Shown here one piece after another: positions 1-8,528 of a stretch of 64,000 bases of DNA; the stretch's first letter is position 1, and every line of letters starts with the position of its first letter. Made by a program: the position numbers and the translations under genes. The notes below the pieces were generated by a model. The model saw only the letters and a program-made list of their open reading frames with translations, was not told the DNA's origin and did not search any database. Origin of the DNA: CAWABB01 sp963780165 (lineage in GTDB: Bacteria; Bacteroidota; Ignavibacteria; UBA10030; UBA6906); NCBI GenBank assembly GCA_963780165.1, contig CAWABB010000001.1, positions 2,294,001 through 2,358,000 of the forward strand. The letters run 5' to 3'.

Positions 1-1013
1 AGTCGCTGCTGCACTATCACGAGGCGAAGGACGGACAGATTCTCGAAGAGGGGATCACCGAGGCAGGATCGATGTCATCCTTCATCGCTGCCGGGACCGC
101 GTATGCGACGCACAACCAGCCGATGATCCCGTTCTATGTGTACTACTCGATGTTCGGGTTCCAGCGGATCGGGGATCTGGTGTGGGCTGCGGCGGATATG
201 AAGGTGCGCGGGTTCCTGTGCGGAGCGACCGCCGGACGCACCACGCTGAACGGCGAAGGGCTCCAGCACGAGGATGGACATAGCCATGTGCTGGCGAGCA
301 CCGTCCCGACGCTGATGTGCTACGACCCTGCATTCGCCTACGAAATCGCGGTCATCGTGCAGAACGGCCTCGAGCGCATGTATGCAAAGGGCGAGGATAT
401 CTTCTACTATCTGACGCTCTGCAACGAAAACTACGCGATGCCCGCGATGCCCGAGGGAGCCCACGAGGGCATCCTGAAGGGGATGTACAGGTTCCGCAAG
501 GGACCGGCCGACCGGAAGCTGAAAGTGCAGCTCTTCGGGAGCGGCCCGATCCTGCGCGAAGTCCTCCGTGCGCAGGAGATCCTCGAGACGCGGTACGGCG
601 TCGCGGCCGATGTCTGGAGCGTAACCAGCTACAAACAGCTCCGCAGCGATGCGCTGGGCGTGCGCCGGTGGAACATGCTGCATCCGACCGAAACGCCTCG
701 TCAATCGTACATCGAAACCGTTCTCGAGAATGTAGAGGGACCGTTCGTCGCGGCCTCGGACTATATGAAGATCGTTCCCGACCAGATCGCACCGTGGGTG
801 CCGGGCGGCTTGATGACCCTGGGCACAGACGGGTTCGGTCGCAGCGACACGCGGGCCGCGTTGCGGCGGTTCTTCGAGGTGGACGCGGAGTGCGTTACGG
901 TTGCCGCGCTGTCTGCGCTTGCGGAAGAGGGGAAGATCAAGTCGGAGGCGGTCGCGCGCGCAATCCGGGACCTCCATATCGATCCCGACAAAGCCTTTCC
1001 GTTGACGGTTTGA
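1..1013 (+). CDS. aceE: Pyruvate dehydrogenase E1 component, homodimeric type (3' part)
   Basis: This is the C-terminal 336 residues of a thiamine-diphosphate-dependent 2-oxoacid decarboxylase; the gene is open at the left window edge in frame 3. It catalyses decarboxylation of pyruvate and reductive acetylation of the E2 lipoyl group in the cytoplasm. Recognisable AceE stretches are ITEAGSMSSFIAAGTAYATH, the FYVYYSMFGFQRIGD segment, GRTTLNGEGLQHEDGHSH and the C-terminal TLGTDGFGRSDTR. The family is normally about 890 residues, so roughly 60 percent lies outside the window. E2 follows 30 bp downstream and E3 after that, so this is a three-gene pdh operon. A 2-oxoglutarate E1 is excluded because the AceE-type C-terminal domain is clear. 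Confidence 0.94.
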   Translation, partial: SLLHYHEAKDGQILEEGITEAGSMSSFIAAGTAYATHNQPMIPFYVYYSMFGFQRIGDLVWAAADMKVRGFLCGATAGRTTLNGEGLQHEDGHSHVLASTVPTLMCYDPAFAYEIAVIVQNGLERMYAKGEDIFYYLTLCNENYAMPAMPEGAHEGILKGMYRFRKGPADRKLKVQLFGSGPILREVLRAQEILETRYGVAADVWSVTSYKQLRSDALGVRRWNMLHPTETPRQSYIETVLENVEGPFVAASDYMKIVPDQIAPWVPGGLMTLGTDGFGRSDTRAALRRFFEVDAECVTVAALSALAEEGKIKSEAVARAIRDLHIDPDKAFPLTV

Positions 1014-1043
1014 CCTCCGAAGTAGGAACGAAGGAGAGAACAC

Positions 1044-2363
1044 ATGGACGTACGGCTTCCGCGGCTCGGTGAGGGCGCGGACTCAGGAACGGTTGCCAGC
1101 CTGCTCGTCAAGGCGGGCGACACGGTGGCGAAGGATCAGCCGATCCTCGAGCTTGAGAGCGAGAAGGCGGTCGCGACGATTCCGTCACCCGAGGCCGGGA
1201 CGGTCTCGGCTCTGCACGTGAAGGAAGGCGACACGATCAAGGTGGGGCAGTTGATCCTCACGCTGGGCGGGAGAGTGGCCGGGACCGCACCGGACCCTGC
1301 GCCGTCGAAGGTCATCGATGTCTCTGTCGGCGACGAGGAAGAAGAGCGGCCCGCCGGGATGGCACCGCCCGCGCCTGTGCCGGAGGGTCGGGAGGACGTT
1401 GGGCCGGAACCCGAACGTCTGCCCGAGGGAATCCCTCCGCCTGCGGCTCCCACAATTCGCAGGGTCGCCCGTGAACTGGGGATCGACCTCTCCCGCGTCC
1501 GGGGAAGCGAACGCGGCGGCAGGATCGTCATGGCCGACCTGCGCAGGTACATTCAGCGTTTGCAGCAGCAACCCGCCGGGACGCGGCCCGCGGTTCCTTC
1601 GGCACCGGCGCCTGCTCCGAAACCCGCGCCTGCGTCAATCGATTTCTCGAAGTGGGGACCCGTCGAAAAGACGAAGCTGACAAACCTCCGGACCCTGATC
1701 AGTGCGAAGATGTCGGAGTCATGGACCACCGTCCCGCACGTCACGCAGTTCGACGAGGCCGACATCACCGGCATCCTGGAGATGAAGAAGAGGTTCGACC
1801 CCGCCTATGAGAAGAAGGGCGGGAAGCTGACGCTTACGGCGTTTGCGCTGAGAGCCGTCGCGGGCGTTCTGCAGAAGCATCCGATGTTCAATGCGAGCAT
1901 CGACCTCGCGGCCGGAGAGCTGGTGAAGAAGCGCTACTATCACGTTGGGATCGCGGTGGACACGGAGCTGGGGCTCATCGTCCCGGTCCTGAGAGACGTG
2001 GACAAGAAGCCGATGCTGCAGCTGGCGACCGAGCTGAACTCGCTTGCCGAGAGGACGCGCGCCCGGAAGGTTGCATTGGAGGAGATGCAGGGTGCATCCT
2101 TCACAATTTCCAACCAGGGTGGTATCGGCAGCGGGCACTTCACGCCGATCGTGAACGTGCCGGAGGTAGCGATCCTCGGCATGGGGCGAGGCGTCCTCAA
2201 GCCGGTCGTGCGGGGCGGCAAGATGGTGAATCGCATGATGTTGCCGCTGTCACTCTCGTATGACCACCGGATGCTTGATGGCGCCAACGCGGCGCGGTTC
2301 ATGGTAGACCTGGTGGCGGCGTTCGAGGGGTTCGACGAAGCGCAGCTGAAGCAAGGAATGTGA
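1044..2363 (+). CDS. aceF: Dihydrolipoamide acetyltransferase (pyruvate dehydrogenase E2)
   Basis: Core enzyme of the pyruvate dehydrogenase complex; it moves the acetyl group from lipoamide to CoA. The 439-residue protein has one lipoyl domain (1-75, lipoylation Lys41 in ESEKAV), a Pro/Ala-rich linker, a peripheral-subunit-binding domain (about 136-170, TIRRVARELGIDLSRVRG), a second Ala/Pro linker and the catalytic acetyltransferase domain (about 205-439). The active-site motif DHRMLDG contains His408 and Asp412. The ATG follows an AAGGAGAG ribosome site. A single lipoyl domain is fewer than the three of E. coli AceF. It lies between the E1 and E3 genes and is almost certainly cotranscribed with them. 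Confidence 0.96.
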   Translation: MDVRLPRLGEGADSGTVASLLVKAGDTVAKDQPILELESEKAVATIPSPEAGTVSALHVKEGDTIKVGQLILTLGGRVAGTAPDPAPSKVIDVSVGDEEEERPAGMAPPAPVPEGREDVGPEPERLPEGIPPPAAPTIRRVARELGIDLSRVRGSERGGRIVMADLRRYIQRLQQQPAGTRPAVPSAPAPAPKPAPASIDFSKWGPVEKTKLTNLRTLISAKMSESWTTVPHVTQFDEADITGILEMKKRFDPAYEKKGGKLTLTAFALRAVAGVLQKHPMFNASIDLAAGELVKKRYYHVGIAVDTELGLIVPVLRDVDKKPMLQLATELNSLAERTRARKVALEEMQGASFTISNQGGIGSGHFTPIVNVPEVAILGMGRGVLKPVVRGGKMVNRMMLPLSLSYDHRMLDGANAARFMVDLVAAFEGFDEAQLKQGM

Positions 2364-2381
2364 CGACAGGAGAATGACAGG

Positions 2382-3806
2382 GTGAATACGATCAGTACCG
2401 ATCTCGTAGTGCTTGGCGCCGGCCCCGGAGGATACGCGGCCGCGTTCTACGCCGCAGACAAGGGGAAGAAGGTGATCCTGGTGGAGCAGGAGCCCCGCCT
2501 GGGCGGAGTCTGTCTGAACCGCGGCTGCATCCCTTCGAAGGCCCTGCTGCACGCGGCGCACCTGCTGTCTGAGGCGAAAGAGTCCGGCATCCGCGGCATT
2601 CACTTCGAAAAGCCGCGCCTCGACCTGAACACGATGCGCGCGTGGAAGAATTCCATCCTCGACAAGCTGTCCGGGGGCGTCGCCGCAACTGCACAGCGTC
2701 GAGGCGTGACGGTCATGTACGGACGCGGGTATTTCGAGGATTCCTCGACCCTGAGAGTCGAGACGGCCGAAGGCCAGCAGTTCCTGGCGTACGACAAGGC
2801 CATCATCGCTGTCGGCTCCCGCGCCGCACTCCCCGCGGCGTTTGACCTCGGGAACCCCCGGATCATGACGTCCACGGAAGCCCTGGAGATCGAGGAGGTG
2901 CCGAAGGACTTCCTGATCGTGGGCGGCGGGTACATCGGATTCGAGCTCGGGACTGTCTATGCAACTCTCGGGAGCAACGTCGTAATTGTCGAAGCTCTTC
3001 CGCAGATTCTCGCGGGGGCGGATCAGGATCTGGTGCGTCCCGTGGTTCGCAGGGCGGAAAAGGTCATGAAGGCAATCCGCACGGGGGTGAAGGTCGGGAA
3101 GATGGCGACCGCGGGGAAACAGATCAAGGTGTCAATGGAGGTAGAGGGAAAGCAGGTCGAGGAGCTGTACGACCGCGTCCTCGTGGCGGTGGGTCGGCGG
3201 CCCAACACGGAGGACCTCGGGCTCGAGAACACGAAGGTGGCGCTCGACGAGAAGGGGTTCATCAAAGTGAACGACCGGCAGGAAACGGGCGATCCGAAGC
3301 TCCTCGCGATCGGCGACGTCGCCGGCGGCGTGCTCCTCGCCCACAAGGCGTCGAAAGAGGCGCGCATCGCGGTGGATGGGATCACCGGCGAGATGAGCTC
3401 ATCGGACGACATTATCATCCCCGCGGTGGTCTTCACCGATCCGGAGATCGCGTGGTGCGGGTTGACGGAGGTCGAGGCGAAGGAGCGCGGAGTGAAGGTG
3501 GAGGTGGCGAAGTTCCCCTGGACGGCGTCAGGCCGCGCGATGACCTTCGATAGGCCGGACGGCCTGACGAAGCTGATTGTCGAGCCCGAGACCGAACGCA
3601 TTCTTGGCGTCGGGATCGTCGGCACCGGTGCAGGAGAGCTGATTGCCGAGGGCGTGCTGGCGATCGAGATGGGTGCCACCGCGCGCGATCTCGCCGAGGC
3701 CGTGCATCCTCATCCGACCTTGTCGGAGACGATGGCCGAAGCCGCCGAGGCGTTCTACGGCTATGCGACGCACATCTACAGCGGCAAGAGGAAGCGGGAA
3801 GTGTAA
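2382..3806 (+). CDS. lpdA: Dihydrolipoamide dehydrogenase (E3)
   Basis: FAD flavoprotein that reoxidises dihydrolipoamide with NAD+, completing the pyruvate dehydrogenase complex. The 474-residue protein shows the N-terminal FAD dinucleotide fold GAGPGG (12-17), the redox disulfide Cys44/Cys49 in GGVCLNRGCIPS, the NAD-binding GGGYIGFELG, the second FAD motif LAIGDVAGG and the C-terminal active-site HPHPTLSE that supplies the His-Glu pair. The start is GTG at 2382, 18 bp after the E2 stop, with ACAGGAG just upstream; the nearby ATG at 2374 runs into a stop. Third and last gene of the operon; a strong terminator follows. Confidence 0.96.
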   Translation: MNTISTDLVVLGAGPGGYAAAFYAADKGKKVILVEQEPRLGGVCLNRGCIPSKALLHAAHLLSEAKESGIRGIHFEKPRLDLNTMRAWKNSILDKLSGGVAATAQRRGVTVMYGRGYFEDSSTLRVETAEGQQFLAYDKAIIAVGSRAALPAAFDLGNPRIMTSTEALEIEEVPKDFLIVGGGYIGFELGTVYATLGSNVVIVEALPQILAGADQDLVRPVVRRAEKVMKAIRTGVKVGKMATAGKQIKVSMEVEGKQVEELYDRVLVAVGRRPNTEDLGLENTKVALDEKGFIKVNDRQETGDPKLLAIGDVAGGVLLAHKASKEARIAVDGITGEMSSSDDIIIPAVVFTDPEIAWCGLTEVEAKERGVKVEVAKFPWTASGRAMTFDRPDGLTKLIVEPETERILGVGIVGTGAGELIAEGVLAIEMGATARDLAEAVHPHPTLSETMAEAAEAFYGYATHIYSGKRKREV

Positions 3807-3868
3807 GGCGCGGCTGGTTGCTGAGGCGACCCGCGCCGAAAGCACGCGACTCTGCCAACCCCGAATGC

Positions 3869-3898
3869 AAACGGCCCCGGATGATCCGGGGCCGTTTT
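3869..3898 (+). terminator. Rho-independent terminator after lpdA
   Basis: A 12-bp perfect stem (AAACGGCCCCGG with CCGGGGCCGTTT) closes a 5-nt loop and ends in a run of T. It sits 62 bp past the lpdA stop. Because the 5' arm starts with A residues it can also work on the opposite strand for the convergent glutathione peroxidase gene. Confidence 0.9.
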
Positions 3899-3962
3899 GT
3901 TTGCCAGGACACTCGTCGTCGCGCGCCAGGTACTGTCAGGCCTGGCGCGAAGCGATCCTGCC

Positions 3963-4571
3963 TTACTTGGTCGCAGGCTCCGGCTTCTGCTTCAGTGCAG
4001 CTTCGATCGCCGACACCACGTCCTGCGACATCGGCTCATCGCCGGGCGCGAACTTGGCGATCACTTCGCCGTCGCGTCCGATCAGGTACTTCTGGAAATT
4101 CCATTTCACCGCCCCGGCGTACTTCGGGTTCGTGGCGTCCGATGTCAGGAACCGGTAGAGCGGGTGCTGGTCGTCGCCCTTCACCGAAATCTTCGAGAAC
4201 ATCGGGAATGTGACGCCGTACTTCGTGGAGCAGAACTCCTTGATCTCGGCGTTCGTTCCCGGTTCCTGCCCCATGAAGTTGTTGGCGGGGAAGCCGAGGA
4301 CCTCAAAGCCGCGGTCGCGGTAGGTCTCGTAGAGCTTCTCGAGACCCTCGTACTGCTTGGTATTGCCGCAACGGGAGGCGACATTGACGATCAGCAGGAC
4401 CTTCCCTTTGTAGGAGGAGATGGCCACGTCTTTGTTATCAATCGACTTCATCGTGAAGTCGAGGACGCTGCGCTCGGTCATGGGTTCTGCGGCTGTGGCT
4501 GGTTTGCCGGCGAAAAGGGACGAGACATTGAAGATGGACAGAAACATGGCAACTGAGATAATTGTGATCAC
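3963..4571 (-). CDS. Glutathione peroxidase family protein, secreted form
   Basis: Thiol peroxidase of the GPx family, 202 residues, reducing peroxides with thioredoxin or a low-molecular-weight thiol. An N-terminal hydrophobic segment of about 20 residues suggests export or membrane anchoring, unlike cytoplasmic BsaA-type enzymes. The peroxidatic cysteine is Cys68 in NVASRCGNT; the WNFQKYL segment supplies the conserved Trp-Asn pair. The usual FPCNQF motif reads FPANNF, so the catalytic-tetrad Gln is replaced by Asn. A downstream Cys in EFCSTKYGVTFP is typical of the family. Monocistronic, convergent with lpdA and divergent from the next gene. Confidence 0.9.
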   Translation of the reverse strand: MITIISVAMFLSIFNVSSLFAGKPATAAEPMTERSVLDFTMKSIDNKDVAISSYKGKVLLIVNVASRCGNTKQYEGLEKLYETYRDRGFEVLGFPANNFMGQEPGTNAEIKEFCSTKYGVTFPMFSKISVKGDDQHPLYRFLTSDATNPKYAGAVKWNFQKYLIGRDGEVIAKFAPGDEPMSQDVVSAIEAALKQKPEPATK

Positions 4572-4664
4572 GGGTGATGCTCCTATGGGCAGCAGGTAAC
4601 GATACTAAAACAATGCCGGATATGCGAGAGTTCCGTGTTCAGGCTGCCGGCGGGGTTGGGAAAG

Positions 4665-4693
4665 TTGGACATCTTGTGAATCGGCCCTATATT
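4665..4693 (+). promoter_or_regulatory. Predicted promoter of the asparagine-synthase-like gene
   Basis: TTGGAC and TATATT are separated by exactly 17 bp. The predicted start near 4700 leaves a leader of about 55 nt before the ATG at 4756. This is the promoter form seen repeatedly in the window. Confidence 0.6.
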
Positions 4694-4755
4694 CCATCGT
4701 ATTCCGGTTGCGGTCCTGCCTGTCTGATCCTGGGGTCAGTTGATAGGGAACAGCT

Positions 4756-6474
4756 ATGAGTTGGCTCGTTGCACTGAGCACGTCAAAGGGGGCAGAGGCA
4801 CCACCTCTCCGCGCGACTCCCCTGCACACCATAGCGCAACCGGGTCTGACCGTGGCTGTCGGAGGGAATCCGGACACGTGTGCTTTCCACTCCGATGCGG
4901 ACTCGTCGAATGGCTGGGCTGTCGTGGGGACCGGGATTCTTCTGAGCGGATCGCGGGCCACGATGATGACGCACGCCGACTGGGCGAACGTGCTGGGCCG
5001 GCCGGATTTCGATCCGCGGACACTCGATGGACATTTCGCGGCAATGCGGTGGAAGGGCGAGACGGTCGAAGTCTTCACCGATCAACTGGGTCTCCGCACG
5101 CTGTACTGGGGAGGGAGCGGAGGCGGAATCTTCGTCTCGACACGGCTGGACTGGGTGACCGCAGCCACCGGGCATCACGATCTTGATTTCCATGCACTCG
5201 GAAGTCGCTGGCTGCTGTTCAATCAGATGTCGTACGCGTCCAGCGTCAAGCAGATCGGGCGCCTCGGGCCGGGCGGGCACGCGCAGTTCAGATCAGGATC
5301 ACTGACAGGCTCTTCCGTGACGCCATGGGTGCCACAGTCCGAACCGGCCTCACCCAGGGTGGCGCTTGACCTGGCCGGGGCCTTCGTCGGCAGTGCCCTT
5401 GGCCATTCACTGACTCCCGCGCTTGCGCTCTCCGGCGGGCTCGATTCGCGGTTGCTGCTTGCTTTCCTTGTCAGGTCCGGGCAAGCCAATTTCACGACCT
5501 ATTCGATTGGGGATCCGGCGGACCCGGATGTGCGTGTTGCGGGCGAGATGACATCGCAACTCAAGATCCGGCATGACCGTTACTACGACCCTCTCCCTGA
5601 CCCGCACACCTGCCTGGAACGCGTGCGGTCATACGTCGCACAGGTCCACCTTGTCGAACCCGCAAGCACATGGTCGAAGTTGCGCTACTACCCCATCCTT
5701 CGCGAGCGGGGACAACTCGTGATTGACGGCGGCTATGGGGAGTTCGGCCGGCGCCAGTTCTTTAATCGCGTTGTCCGGCTCGGGAGAGCCGCTGTGAGAG
5801 CGCGGGACGGGAAGGGGTTGATCCACCTGGTGCGCCATTCTCGTGCTGACATCTTCGTCCCGGAGGTGGCGCGGTTGCTCGAACAGGGCGCACTGGCGGC
5901 GCTTCAAGAGGCACTGGACAGCATGCCGGCGCACAGACTTGACGCGGGAGATTTTGTGGATCTGTTTGCCGTCCGTTTTCGGATTCCGAACTCCGGCGGT
6001 CCCGAGCAGGCACGGCAGGATTCTGAGGTTCTCAACTTCATGCCGCTGGCGCAGCCTTCGTATCTTCGAACCGTGCTCGCAGTGCCCGCGCGTTTCAGGG
6101 CGAACGGCCGGGCGTACTACGATCGTATCCGAATGATGGACTCCCGCCTCATGCGATTTCCCAGAGTCAAAGGCGGAGACACGATTCCCTTTGGCCTGCC
6201 CACCAACCTCTCCTGGCTGATAGCCAAGGCGAAGGCTCTGGCTGGTAAGGGATATGAGGATCCGCGGCCGGACGAGCTCCTGACGCGGCTCAGGGAGTAC
6301 GTGCTGGACGTTGTCCATTCGGTCGGTGTTTCTGGGAACGGAATCTACGACAACCAGAAGGTCACCGCTGCGGTCGACCGATACTACCGCGGAGACGGCC
6401 TTGGCCGGTCAACCGTCGATTGGTGGTTGACATTTGAGCTGTGGAAGCAGGCTCTGAGCAGTCCGCCGGGTTAG
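4756..6474 (+). CDS. Asparagine synthase-like ATP-pyrophosphatase protein
   Basis: A 572-residue protein with a class II glutamine-amidotransferase-like N-terminal half (visible FDPRTLDGHFAAM and TDQLGLRTLYW) and a PP-loop synthetase half beginning with SGGLDSR at 226-232. Asparagine synthases adenylate a carboxylate and amidate it. Mature glutaminase domains need Cys as the residue after Met; here the protein begins MSW and no Met-Cys start is available, so the glutaminase nucleophile is missing. It could use ammonia or another amine, or act in secondary-metabolite or surface-polymer modification as many AsnB paralogues do. Monocistronic with its own promoter. The amidation substrate cannot be told. 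Confidence 0.82.
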   Translation: MSWLVALSTSKGAEAPPLRATPLHTIAQPGLTVAVGGNPDTCAFHSDADSSNGWAVVGTGILLSGSRATMMTHADWANVLGRPDFDPRTLDGHFAAMRWKGETVEVFTDQLGLRTLYWGGSGGGIFVSTRLDWVTAATGHHDLDFHALGSRWLLFNQMSYASSVKQIGRLGPGGHAQFRSGSLTGSSVTPWVPQSEPASPRVALDLAGAFVGSALGHSLTPALALSGGLDSRLLLAFLVRSGQANFTTYSIGDPADPDVRVAGEMTSQLKIRHDRYYDPLPDPHTCLERVRSYVAQVHLVEPASTWSKLRYYPILRERGQLVIDGGYGEFGRRQFFNRVVRLGRAAVRARDGKGLIHLVRHSRADIFVPEVARLLEQGALAALQEALDSMPAHRLDAGDFVDLFAVRFRIPNSGGPEQARQDSEVLNFMPLAQPSYLRTVLAVPARFRANGRAYYDRIRMMDSRLMRFPRVKGGDTIPFGLPTNLSWLIAKAKALAGKGYEDPRPDELLTRLREYVLDVVHSVGVSGNGIYDNQKVTAAVDRYYRGDGLGRSTVDWWLTFELWKQALSSPPG

Positions 6475-6572
6475 GGCAGCAGCCCCGGCGGCGCCCGCAC
6501 GTATCCGTGGTCAAGGACGGACGTTATGCGCCCAGGCAGGGAGGAGCCCTCACTCATCCAGGGAGCAGACAC

Positions 6573-6740
6573 ATGCGCAATCTGCAGGTAGCCGTATTCA
6601 TCGTTGGGGTCCTCTCGTTTCTCGCGTCGGCTTTGTTTGTCGGGCAAGGGATGGGCGATACTCTCTGGCGGGCCGGCGTCGCAGCGATGCTGACCGACCT
6701 GGTCTGGACTGCAATCTGGCCGGCGACGGGCCGGAGTTAG
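6573..6740 (+). CDS. Small membrane protein, 55 residues
   Basis: The ATG at 6573 follows a GGGAG site and opens a 55-codon frame. The protein has two hydrophobic stretches (about residues 5-22, with VAVFIVGVLSFLASALFVG, and 28-50) and ends in polar residues, so it is probably an inner-membrane protein with two short helices. A longer in-frame start at 6441 overlaps the preceding gene and gives a non-protein-like N-terminus. I do not recognise a family. Codon composition matches the neighbours. Confidence 0.6.
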   Translation: MRNLQVAVFIVGVLSFLASALFVGQGMGDTLWRAGVAAMLTDLVWTAIWPATGRS

Positions 6741-6825
6741 GGATGTGCCCCGGCCCCCCCACTCCGGGCTGTTGTCACGCGCCGCCCGAAGAGCTGCCCC
6801 AAGCTGCCCCACGAGGCTGCCCCAC

Positions 6826-6847
6826 GTGCGTCACCTAGGTGACGCAC
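6826..6847. promoter_or_regulatory. 22-bp perfect palindrome, probable operator
   Basis: GTGCGTCACCT and its exact reverse complement abut with no spacer, giving 22 bp of perfect dyad symmetry. The palindrome ends on the base before the -35 box of the next promoter, a typical activator or repressor site. Three imperfect copies of AGCTGCCCC lie directly upstream (6791-6823). Confidence 0.65.
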
Positions 6848-6875
6848 TTGACTTTTGCCGCTCGAATCGTAGCTT
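6848..6875 (+). promoter_or_regulatory. Predicted promoter of the DksA/TraR-like gene
   Basis: TTGACT and TAGCTT are spaced by 16 bp, immediately after the 22-bp palindrome. The predicted start near 6882 gives a leader of about 90 nt to the GTG at 6973. Confidence 0.5.
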
Positions 6876-6972
6876 ACCGTTGAGGGACGGTTCCGGTGAA
6901 CCTGTCCGCCTTCGCGAGAACCGGTCGCTGTGCATTCATGGAGACGGGGTAATCCCCGGGGAGCGGGAGACG

Positions 6973-7326
6973 GTGACGCGGCAACAGCGACAGATACGAC
7001 GTGCGGTTCTTTCGCGGCTGCACACGCACCTACGGGACGTGTACAACTATGAGGGGGCGAGAGAAACGTTCATTGACGGCACGGTGAGCCTGGGAGAGCT
7101 CGAGAGTATCCTTGCGTTCAAGAGCGATCCCATACTCGACGAGTTGCTCTGTGTCCTGGAACGCATGGCGACCGGCACGTTCGGCCAGTGCATCGGCTGC
7201 AAGCGTTCGATCCCCAGTGTTCTTCTGCTGCAGGATCCGGCTCGACGTCTGTGCGAGTTGTGCGAAGAGCACGTGAGTCATCACGCGTTCCTCGAAGCCA
7301 GTCAACTGCCGCGCGTCATCCTCTGA
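6973..7326 (+). CDS. DksA/TraR-family zinc-finger protein
   Basis: A 117-residue protein with a helical N-terminal half and a C-terminal four-cysteine zinc finger: Cys73-X2-Cys76, 17 residues, Cys94-X2-Cys97 (QCIGCKRSIP ... LCELCEEH). This is the DksA/TraR zinc-finger layout; family members bind the RNA polymerase secondary channel and tune initiation. The acidic DxxDxA coiled-coil tip of true DksA is not seen, so it resembles the shorter TraR/YbiI-like proteins. The GTG at 6973 is chosen because GGGGAGCGGGAG precedes it and upstream in-frame sequence lacks protein character. Its promoter adjoins a 22-bp palindrome. Confidence 0.78.
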   Translation: MTRQQRQIRRAVLSRLHTHLRDVYNYEGARETFIDGTVSLGELESILAFKSDPILDELLCVLERMATGTFGQCIGCKRSIPSVLLLQDPARRLCELCEEHVSHHAFLEASQLPRVIL

Positions 7327-7417
7327 GTGGCGCATCGGGGAAGCCCGCTCGAGGCCGGCCGTGTTCACACAGTGAGCGGCAGCGGATGTATACGCACTCC
7401 TTCCTTCCATCCATCCC

Positions 7418-8335
7418 ATGAAACGTGATCTTCTTTCCTTCGCGCTCTGGAGCGGCGAAGACCTCAAGCAAATACTCAACCTGACCGCCAGGCTGCGCGA
7501 CCGGTCCGACGGATTGTTCCGGCCGCTGGCCAACCGTGGCGTGGGCCTTGTGTTCGAGCGCGAATCGCTCCGAACGCGCGTGTCGTTTGAGGTCGGCGTT
7601 GTCCAGCTCGGCGGACATCCGGTCTTCCTTCAGCAGGAGACGATCGGGATCGCGACGCGGGAGTCGGTCCATGACATCGGGCTGGTGCTCTCCGAATACG
7701 CCGCGCTCATCGTCGCGCGCACGACCCGGCATCAGACCTGTGCGCAGCTGGCAGAGAGCTCGACCGTTCCGCTCATCAACGCGATGACCGACCTGTTGCA
7801 TCCGTGTCAGATTCTGACGGACGCGTTCACGCTGCAGGAGATGAACCTGCTCTCCCCGAAGACCCGGATCGTCTATATCGGCCACGGCAACAACATCGCC
7901 AACTCATGGCTGGAGCTTGCGGAGAAAATCCCTCTTCACCTTGTCCTGTGCTGTCCCGACGGGTATGAGCCGCACGCACAGATTCTGGAGCAGAGCCGTG
8001 CGGCAGGGGCGAGTACCATTGAGTTCATCGATGAACCGACCGCCGCCGTCAAGAACGCCGACGTCGTCTACACCGATGTGTGGCCTGACATGCATGGCGG
8101 TGCAGATGCGGGGAGACGCATCCTCCAGTTCAAGCCGTACCAGGTGAACCGCCAGCTCCTGCAGCACGCGAAGCCGTCGTGCGTTGTCATGCACAGGCTT
8201 CCCGCAAACCGGGGCGAGGAAATCACGAGCGACGTGCTGGACGGCAAGAACTCACTCGCCCTGCGCCAGGCCGCAAACCGCATGCACCTCCAGAAAGCGG
8301 TGATGGCCACGCTTCTCGGCGCAAGCCCGGAGTGA
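7418..8335 (+). CDS. argF: Ornithine carbamoyltransferase family protein with altered ornithine site
   Basis: Transfers a carbamoyl group from carbamoyl phosphate to an ornithine-type amino group (arginine biosynthesis, cytoplasm). The 305-residue protein has the family fold with SLRTR at 50-54 (normally STRTR), HPCQ at 128-131 and GHGNN at 155-159 (normally GDGNN). The ornithine-binding loop reads TDVWPDMHGG at 219-228 instead of TDVWxSMG, and HCLP is HRLP at 259-262, so the conserved Cys is Arg. SLRTR is reminiscent of acetyl- and succinylornithine carbamoyltransferases. It is clearly a carbamoyltransferase and most likely the ArgF of this organism, but its amino acceptor may be a derivative. 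Apparently monocistronic. Confidence 0.85.
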   Translation: MKRDLLSFALWSGEDLKQILNLTARLRDRSDGLFRPLANRGVGLVFERESLRTRVSFEVGVVQLGGHPVFLQQETIGIATRESVHDIGLVLSEYAALIVARTTRHQTCAQLAESSTVPLINAMTDLLHPCQILTDAFTLQEMNLLSPKTRIVYIGHGNNIANSWLELAEKIPLHLVLCCPDGYEPHAQILEQSRAAGASTIEFIDEPTAAVKNADVVYTDVWPDMHGGADAGRRILQFKPYQVNRQLLQHAKPSCVVMHRLPANRGEEITSDVLDGKNSLALRQAANRMHLQKAVMATLLGASPE

Positions 8336-8528
8336 CGGTTCGCGGTCTCCCTGCGGACTGACGCGCCTCGCAGGCGTCCACTTCTGTTGCTCCACTGCCT
8401 ACTGCAGTGCACACCCGCGTGCCTCTTCCCGGCGAGAATCAGCATATCTGGGCCGTATTTGACTCCCCACCCCTGGCACATGGATTGAACTCCTCCCTGG
8501 CGAGAGTGCCATCGGAGGGAGGATCGCC

